From Bubalus kerabau (taxonomy: Eukaryota > Chordata > Mammalia > Artiodactyla > Bovidae), in NCBI RefSeq assembly GCF_029407905.1, contig NC_073628.1:46893501-46957500 (forward strand): 64,000 nucleotides of DNA. The letters run 5' to 3'. Below are positions 57,476-64,000 of the stretch, in pieces. How positions within the stretch are numbered: the stretch's first letter is position 1; each line of letters begins with the position of its first letter. Below the pieces are notes generated by a model. It did not search any database. It had not been told where the DNA came from and was given only the letters and a program-made list of their open reading frames with translations. The position numbers were made by a program, and so were the translations under genes.

Positions 57476-58494
57476 CTGTGGGGCTCCCTGGACTAGACTG
57501 AGCTCCCTGAACTGGAAAGGCTTGCTCTCCTCACCCTCTGCCTGTCAGACGTGTGAGGGGCTCCAGGGGTGTGTGAGCCCCTTCTCTGTGACCTTGTCCC
57601 TCAGGACTCAGGCAGTGAGCTGGGGAGGGAAGATCTGATTGACTGGAAGTGGGAGACTTGCCTTAAAGAAAGCTGTCAGGCCCTGATTTCTCTGGCCCTT
57701 TTCTCTGAGGTGAGGAGCTGGCCCTTCCTTACCTTGGAAGTGGGGCCGGCACGTGGGCAGCAGCATTTCCATGTGTGTGTGCATCCTGTGAACTGTCCAT
57801 GAGATTTTCTCACTGATCAAAATCTCAAAATTAAAAATGTGTAACCCCTCCACCTGAATTAGGTTTTCCTTAAAACCAGCCTCTTTTGACCCAGTGCCCT
57901 GAGTTTTCAGGCCATGTATGAATTTCTACAGGTTTCTGCCCCAGCCCCTTCCTCCTGCTCTAGGTTACAAGTGAATCATGTTTTTACCATACACTCAAAT
58001 TGTATTATGTTATGACTTGTATGGTTTGAGCGTCAGTATTTTAATTCACAGATACTAAACTGTTCGGGAATTCATTTACCACTATGACACATTTTTATTA
58101 TTTTGGCTTATTGATGTATTTGAAAGCGTGTTTAAATCTAATGCCATCTCATTAAACTTTTTTTCCTAAACTTTCCTGGCTATTTTCATTTTTGATCCTC
58201 ATGGACAATTAGTATCATACAAGTATTGTTCTTGTATATGAAAAGTGTTGAATTTGGAGACTTCCTCTTCATCCATGATGTCTTAGTGGGGTATTTTATT
58301 CCTCATGAATATACAGTTGGGGAACTACTGTAGAGCACATGGAACTCTGCTCAATTTTGTGTGGCAGCCAGGATGGGAGGGAAGTGTGGGGAAGGATGGG
58401 CACAGGTATATTCATGGCCAAGCCCCTTTGCTCTTTACCTGAAATTACCACAATATTAAAACTTCTCTCTCTCTCTCTTTTCACAGATTAATTT
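57476..58494. other. 3' flank of UBTFL1 copy B
   Basis: No gene is seen. The sequence matches 23340-24340 of arm A in reverse. Short open frames (57569-57802 plus, 57608-57853 minus) lack any motif. Confidence 0.6.
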
Positions 58495-58755
58495 ACTTAT
58501 TTTTCATAGATCTTGGTCTTCTTGCAGTGCAGGACACATTTCCAGTTAGGGGGAGCTGGGGCAACTCAGTGCTCCAGCTTCTCCCTGGGGTGGTTTCCCT
58601 GGGTTTGGAGCAGGGCCCTAGAGCAGTGGCCCAGTAGTTGTGACACATGGGCTTTGGTGCTCCAGGGCCTGTGAGATCTTCTGGGACCAGGAATCAAACC
58701 CATGTCCCCTGCATGGGAAGGCAGATTCTTAACCATTGGACCAGCAGGGAAGACC
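58495..58755 (-). mobile_element. CHR-type SINE, arm B copy
   Basis: Antisense; contains AGCAGTGGCCCAGTAGTTGT and ends CCAGCAGGGAAGACC. It pairs with 23068-23330. Confidence 0.82.
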
Positions 58756-58921
58756 TACCACAGAATTATAACTGTCTATACTGCAATACAAAATAAAAAC
58801 TGTTTAAAGAAACAGGCAGGAAAATACACATACGAGATGAATATAGGCTAAAATTCTGAATTTTCTAATAGAAGAAGACAACATTTGTTAAAATACTAAA
58901 ATATCTATTTATCTGTTACTT

Positions 58922-59036
58922 CACCTATACATGTATACCTGTGGCGGATTCATTATGATATTTGGCAAAACTAATACAATTATGTAAAGTTTAAAAATAA
59001 AATAAAATTTAAAAAAATAATAATAAAGGAAAATAT
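58922..59036 (+). mobile_element. Bovine L1 3' end, strongly 5'-truncated
   Basis: About 115 bases are almost identical to 9660-9760 of the full-length L1 (CATGTATACCTGTGGCGGAT, TATTTGGCAAA). Not present in arm A. Confidence 0.9.
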
Positions 59037-59439
59037 CTATCAAAAAAAAATTAAGATTTAGTGTTTCCAAAATGACTTGCTCACAGTTCATTCACGTCCA
59101 CAAAATGTTAAGTGGATTTCTTTCCTCTTGGAAAATCTAAACATATCTTTTGGTTGAAAAGACTCAGGGAGGAAAGCAGGAAGCACTGCCCAGTGCCTGC
59201 CAGACAGCTTCTCCCTTTTATCCTAGAAATGAAATTGAAGCCAGGAGTCTAGCAGCTCAACCCCAGACATACTTCTGCCGCTTTGGCTGTGGGACCTGGC
59301 TGCTCCACGTCATTAGACCTTCCTTCCCAGAACCTGCCCAGCCTGCACTTCTGACCCCTTCACTGTAGAAGGACATGTGCGGGGCAGCAGGAGGCAAGCG
59401 GGGTCAGGGACTCACCTCTCAGGATTCTCAGGCTGCCAT

Positions 59440-59533
59440 TTCCTCCTCCAGGAGATCTTCCCATCCCAGGGATCAAACCCAGATCTCCTGCATTCCAGGA
59501 AGATTCTTTACCCTCGAACCACTGAGGAAGCCC
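59440..59533 (-). mobile_element. Bov-tA SINE head fragment
   Basis: Antisense tRNA-like part with GGGATCAAACCCAGATCTCC and CACTGAGGAAGCCC. It sits at the outer end of arm B. Confidence 0.8.
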
Positions 59534-59944
59534 GAGCTTGGCTCTTAAAAACTCCCATGAAATAAAGCGACTCTACATTCAGGTGGTGACTCCTGTTTTA
59601 GTCGACAGTTTCCATCTAATCCCTGGAACTCAGGTGAGTGGGGACAAGACACTGTGGGCTGGGAAAAGGTATTGGAAGAGCAGGTCAAATGACAAGAAAA
59701 TGAACAAACTAAAACATGGCAAATATGCTTTATTCAGTATTTTACAGAAGATCGTAGCCAGAAAGGTGTCTTCTTATGTGGCTCTGAGGAACTGTTCACA
59801 AGTTATAAGGGGAGCCAGAACACAAATGGTCAGGGGCTGAAAACCATTCAGAAAGCACCAAAAGATTACTGTGGATCAAAAGATTACATGTGTATGATCA
59901 TGATACATCTCAAATTAATGATTTTCATGCTTTTAAACAATCGT
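59534..59944. other. Sequence without recognised features
   Basis: An open frame at 59538-59840 has no family motif. No RNA gene is seen. Confidence 0.45.
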
Positions 59945-60283
59945 TATTTATTTATTTTTAGAATCTTATTTATTTGTTTGCTTATTTTGGCTATGCTGGG
60001 TCTCTTTTGCTGAGTGCAGCCTTTTCTGGTTGTGGCGAGCAGGGGCTACTCTCGAGCTGAAATGTGTTGACTTCTCCTTTTGGCGGCGTCTCATCGCAGA
60101 GCGTGGGACCGGGGTGTGGGCATCGGTGGTCATGGCCCCCAGGCTCTAGTCGGGTGCTCAGTAGTTGTGGTGCTTGGGCTTAGTTGCTCCACAGTCTGTG
60201 GGGTCTTCCTAGACAGGGATCCAACCTGTATCTCTGTCTCCTACCAGTGAATTCTTAACCATAGGAACCCCAGGGAAGTTCCT
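59945..60283 (-). mobile_element. CHR-type SINE
   Basis: Antisense CHR body (GCTATGCTGGGTCTC, GGCGAGCAGGGGCTACTCTC, CTTAGTTGCTCCACAG) ending CCCCAGGGAAGTTCC. Confidence 0.87.
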
Positions 60284-60350
60284 TTTCATGCGTTTCTCTA
60301 TGAAAAGAGGCAAGAGTCTGGGCTTATTGAAGTCCTGTTTGGAACTGAGT

Positions 60351-60540
60351 TGTTATTCAGTTGCTCTGTCGTGTGCGTCTCTTTGTGACCCCATGGAATG
60401 CAGCATGTCAGGCTTCCCTGTCCTTCACCATCTCCCTCAGTTTGCTCAAATTCATGTCCATTGTGTCGGTGATGCCATCCAACCATCTCATCCTTTTTGG
60501 TCCCCTTCTCCTCCTGCCCTCAATCTTTTCCAGGATCAGG
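60351..60540 (-). mobile_element. BovB LINE 3' end, left part
   Basis: Antisense 3' tail and end of ORF. It stops at CAGGATCAGG and resumes at 61120 after an insertion. Confidence 0.88.
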
Positions 60541-60716
60541 TTTTTTGTTTTTTGTTTTTTTTTTTCCCCTTCATAATGGTATATATATTTAATGGTGTTT
60601 ATGATTAGTTATTATAATTCTTAAATGAATTAATTTATTTTTATTGGAGGCTAATTACTTTACAATAATGTAGTGGTGTTTGTCATACAGGGACATGAAT
60701 CAGCCATGGGTGTACA
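60541..60716 (-). mobile_element. Bovine L1 3' end inserted into BovB
   Basis: Poly-T is followed by the antisense L1 3' end (GGAGGCTAATTACTTTACAA). GATCAGG occurs at 60534-60540 and again at 61120-61126, flanking this L1 together with the adjoining LTR. Confidence 0.8.
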
Positions 60717-60719
60717 GGG

Positions 60720-61115
60720 TGTAATGTACGGAGTTAAGGAAAGCGAGGTTCAGAAAAAGAATGAGACCTGCACTTTACAGGAACAAATCACCTTTAATGA
60801 GGTGAGAAGGGGCAGCAGTCAGATTAGTGAGCTGCTTCACTAACATAAGAAAAGAATAAGTATATATAGGCATGTATGTGGAAAGCTACTGTCTTAAGGG
60901 GGCCTGTTTGCCAAGGTTGTTCAGAGTAGTTATCTCTTAAAAGGCTGGGGCAAGGAATTTTGGAGATCGGCCAGAGGCTGGACCGGCTGGGAGCTGGGCC
61001 TAGTGTCCATTTTTTTCTTTGGGTGAGAGAGTTCTTTGTTTTGCATAGAATGGTGGAGAGGACGTGGAGGGGAGTTTTAATTCCAGGCTATTTTGAGCTG
61101 TGCAACTTTCCTTCA
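60720..61115 (-). mobile_element. Short solo LTR-like element
   Basis: On the minus strand a 396-base unit begins TGAAGG and ends ATTACA. It has a TATATATAC TATA-like block and an ATTAAAG signal near its 3' part, as in an LTR. No viral coding sequence adjoins. The flanks CAGGG (60715-60719) and CAGAG (61116-61120) may be a decayed 5-bp target duplication. Confidence 0.6.
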
Positions 61116-61119
61116 CAGA

Positions 61120-61388
61120 GATCAGGGTCTTTTACGATGAGTCAGCTTTTCCAATCAGGTGGCCAAAGTACTGGAGTTTCAGCTTCAGCATCAGTGCTTG
61201 CAATGAATATTCACAGTTGACTTCCTTTAAGATTGATTGGTTTGATCTGCTTGCAGTTCAAGGGACTCTCAGGAGTCTTCACAATACCACAGTTTGAAAG
61301 CATCGGTTCTTCAGTGCTCAGCCTTCTTTATGATCCCACTCTCACATCCATACATGACTACTGGAAAAACCACCGCTTTCACTAGAGA
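61120..61388 (-). mobile_element. BovB LINE, right part
   Basis: Continuation of 60351-60540; it ends where PRAME-like exon sequence starts. Confidence 0.88.
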
Positions 61389-62750
61389 AAAGCCTGCACA
61401 CCCCTGTGTTGTAAGAAGCTCATGATCTCTACAGTGGCCCTGGACAGTATCACGAAGGTCCTGAATATGGTGCAGCTGGACTGTATCCAGGAGATGCAAG
61501 TGACCTGGATCTGGCATCTGTCCATCCTGGCCATGTTTGCTCCTCTCCTGGGTCAGACGAGCAACGTGCAGAAACCCCGTCTCTCCGGCATTCATGGTCT
61601 GCCCATGAGGAGCAGCAACAGGAAGTTGTTCAATTTCCCACTCAGTTTCTAAGCGGCACCGTCTCCAGTCTGTCTGTCTGGACTCTCCCTCCTTGTCTGA
61701 ACCTGCCTGGACCAGATGCTCAGGTGAGGGTGGACCACTGCCTGGGAAACAGTGAACAAAACACTGGCATGTCAAGCACACGGGGTCCTTTGTGTTTCTA
61801 TCCTGAGCTGTGGAATCACTTCACCTCAGAAATCAGGGGGAGGAGCAGACAACACACTAGAAATATCTGGATGGGGCGTTTGGATCCAATGAGGGAAGGC
61901 ATGGGTTCTTCCTTAGGAAGGGAAAGCTATGTCAGATGACTAAGAAAATAGGTAAGTGAAGAGGGCATTAAAGAACAGACACCACCTCAGACCCGAGTAA
62001 TCTGAAACAAAAGGTCTGAGGAATTCCCTGGTGGTCCAGTGGTTAGGACTCTTCTCTTTTGGGGCTGAAAGTCCAGGTTTGATCCCTGGTGGGGGAAGTA
62101 AACTTCACAATCTGTGTGGTGTGGCCAGTAAAGAAAAATGAAAACAGAAAGTTCGGGAAAGAGACAGAGAGAAAAGTTCTGTGCTTACCAGATTCCTAAA
62201 CACGATGAACTTGTCTCAAATCACCGGTCCCTAAAAGATTGCCTTTTGCTCCCGATAAGTTAGTTAATATTTAAGAAATGCATAATTCTGATAGGATCAT
62301 AGTGGAGCAGGAGCCAGAGATCATACAAAGCTGCAGGGGGTTTGAAGGTGATGCAGAGAGGTAGTGCCGGGCCAAAATGAGACGGGTGACCTTTAGGAGG
62401 TGGTTAGTAGGACCTTGTCTTTGGGCAAATCACTTATCTCACAACTTTAGCTCAGCTGCCACCCTGATTTCTCAGTCCTAATTGCTTGCTTTCTCCCCAG
62501 ATGCCTGAGGACCCCCTTGGCCCACCTGGCAGTAACTAACTGGCAGCTTACAGAGTCAGACTTGCCCCATCTGTCCCAGAGCCCAAACATGTGTCAGCTC
62601 AAAGGCCTGGATCTGAGTGGGGTCACCATTATGGACTTTAGCCCTGAGATCCTCCACGTTCTTTTGGAACAAGTTGCAGCCACCCTCGAGGAACATAACT
62701 TAGAGTGGTGTTGGATCACAGAGTCCCAACATGAGTCCATCCTGAGTGAG
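61389..62750 (+). pseudogene. PRAME-like gene remnant (last two exons)
   Basis: The first block (61389-61723) encodes KKLMISTVALDSITKVLNMV, VQLDCIQEMQVTWIW and LSILAMFAPLLGQ. After a frame change near 61603-61612 it continues in another frame to DAQ and donor GTGAGG at 61724. The last exon starts at 62501 after TTTCTCCCCAG and encodes PLAHLAVTNWQLTESDLPHL and GLDLSGVTIMDFSPEILHVL, leucine-rich repeat sequence typical of PRAME proteins. It then breaks off after LEQVAATLEEH and WITESQHESIL. PRAME proteins are germ-line-restricted leucine-rich-repeat proteins, some acting as substrate receptors of cullin-2 ligases. Upstream exons and the C-terminus are missing and the frame is broken, so it is a pseudogene. 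Confidence 0.85.
62028..62145 (+). mobile_element. CHR-type SINE in PRAME intron
   Basis: TTCCCTGGTGGTCCAGTGGT opens a short tRNA-Glu-like element ending in an A-rich tail. Confidence 0.85.
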
Positions 62751-63469
62751 TCCATGCATCAGGAATGGAAAACCAATCCATGGTTTCAGACATCAGTTCA
62801 ACTCGAATGGAAAGGAAAGATGATACTGCAGGGGTGCAGGACTGCAAGGGGAAATGCAGACTCTGGTTGGCGATGGGACCTTCAGAGACATGGGTTTATT
62901 GCATGACAAACATGAATTAATTTCCGGAAGGAAATCTTGTATGCTCATGTGGCATTACCCTTGGGTGGGGATTGGAAATAAATGGTCACAAATAAAGAAA
63001 CCTGCATTGTATTTGTATCCGGTGCCCTTCATAATACATTATCGTGTTTGTCTGTTTTCACCTCAGGAATCTCCAAGTAGTGATGAAAGCAAACACACAG
63101 GATTGTCTATGCTCAGAAATCCCACTATTCCCACTAGTTCTCTATTCTGTCTCAGACATCCGCTACCTCCTAGCTTACTGCAGTGGCTGTTCAGTGGCTT
63201 ACTGCACACACAGCAAGGGGAACATACTCAATGGCCAAGGAGTCATTGGAGTGAAGAGCTCTACGTTAGGGTACCCATGACCCTGGACGCGAGCTGTCCT
63301 CAGGGTTCTCCTGGTGGGACCATAGTCCCAGTCCCTGACCTTTCTGTGCTAGGAAAGGGCTTCACTACACACATCAAGACCCTCCATCCTAGAAGTGTCA
63401 TCCACACTGCAGAGGTGCCCAGTCTCTTGTCAAGCATGTGTAGTGGTCCTCCTTGAATAATAGAATATC
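62751..63469. other. Sequence downstream of the PRAME remnant
   Basis: A 200-codon open frame (62854-63456) crosses this stretch but shows no PRAME or other family motif, so I do not treat it as a gene. No repeat is recognised. Confidence 0.45.
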
Positions 63470-64000
63470 TCCTGGCAAATAGAAGAGGAAAAGGCTGAGG
63501 TAGTGACAGATTTCCTCTTCTTGGACTCTAAAATCACTGCAGATGGTGACTGAAGCCATGATATCAAAAGACAACTACTTTTTGTCAGGAAAGCTCTATG
63601 ACTAACCTTAAACATTTTGTTGAGGAGCAGAGGCATTACTCTGCTGACAAAGGCCTGCATAGTCAAAGCTACAGTCTTGTCAGTGGTCACCTGTGTGTTT
63701 GAAAGCTGGACGGTAAAGAAGGCAGCACCAAAGAACTGATGCCTTCAAACTGTGATGCTGGAGAAGACTCCTGAAAATCCCTTGGACTGCAAGGAGATCA
63801 AGCCAGTCACTCTGAAAAGGAATCAACCCTGAATTCTCATTGGAAGGACTGATGCTGACACTGAAGCTCCAGGATTTTGGTCATCTTATGCAAACGGCCG
63901 ACTCATTGGAAAAGTCCCTGGTGCTGGGAAATATTGAGGGCAGTAGGAAAAGAAGGCATGAGAGGATGAGATGGCTGGATGGTATCATCAATGGAATGGA
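63470..64000 (+). mobile_element. BovB LINE, running off the window
   Basis: Sense 3' ORF region, diverged, with the CATTGGAAGGACTGATGCTG block at 63838. The 3' tail lies beyond 64000. Confidence 0.88.

Larger units (their letters stand above)
42922..59431 (+). repeat. Inverted duplication, arm B
   Basis: Reverse-complement partner of arm A (22457-37172). The best landmarks are the HMG-box gene, both upstream exons, and the block at 42922-43180, which pairs with 36900-37172. Arm B is longer because of a 1.9-kb BovB at 44320, a tandem triplication at 47551-52800 and several SINEs. Arm A in turn has three BovB copies and an LTR that arm B lacks. Confidence 0.9.

Noticed and set aside
62854..63456. 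200-codon frame downstream of the PRAME remnant
   Set aside because: It has no recognisable domain, starts inside the decayed PRAME exon in another frame and looks like a chance frame.

Overview
The window is nuclear DNA from a ruminant, almost certainly a bovid (cattle or close kin). The evidence is the repeat content: BovB LINEs in many copies, a full-length bovine-type L1, tRNA-Glu-derived Bov-tA and dimeric BOV-A2 SINEs, CHR-type SINEs and ruminant ERV LTRs. There is no operon structure, CRISPR array or bacterial feature. Most of the 64 kb is repeats. The genes belong to three families that multiply fast and are known mainly from germ line and early embryo: TRIM64/TRIM43-like, UBTFL1 and PRAME-like.

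Left part (1-22.4 kb). A BovB on the minus strand is interrupted by an 8.4-kb L1 (1367-9761) with a 16-bp target duplication. Its ORF1 is intact and ORF2 is spoiled by a single in-frame stop. Next come a degenerate TRIM64/TRIM43-like gene (10318-13457: coiled coil, 23-nt exon, 98-nt exon, PRY-SPRY), a near-full-length BovB (14.57-17.94 kb), a solo LTR with a 6-bp target duplication (19398-20728), and a second isolated copy of the 98-nt TRIM exon (20870-20967).

Centre and right (22.4-59.4 kb). This is a large, old inverted duplication. Arm A (about 22457-37172) and arm B (about 42922-59431) match each other in opposite orientation across unique sequence and shared ancient repeats. They are separated by a 5.7-kb spacer made of AT-rich DNA, L1 and BovB pieces. 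Each arm carries a UBTFL1 gene transcribed away from the centre. In both arms the gene can be modelled as three exons: a first exon near the inner edge, a 135/136-nt second exon, and the HMG-box exon. Copy A (minus) is a pseudogene with a +1, a -1 and a nonsense change. Copy B (plus, 55987-57246) is open throughout. In arm B the second exon and its flank are present three times in tandem, with BovB sequence at the junctions. A start codon in exon 2 can join the copy-B reading frame through the predicted splice.

Right end (59.4-64 kb). SINEs, a BovB split by an L1-plus-LTR insertion, a broken PRAME-like gene (61389 to about 62750) and another BovB running off the end.

All calls come from reading the sequence and from family knowledge; no alignment or database search was run. 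Repeat boundaries are approximate unless a target duplication or splice site fixes them.
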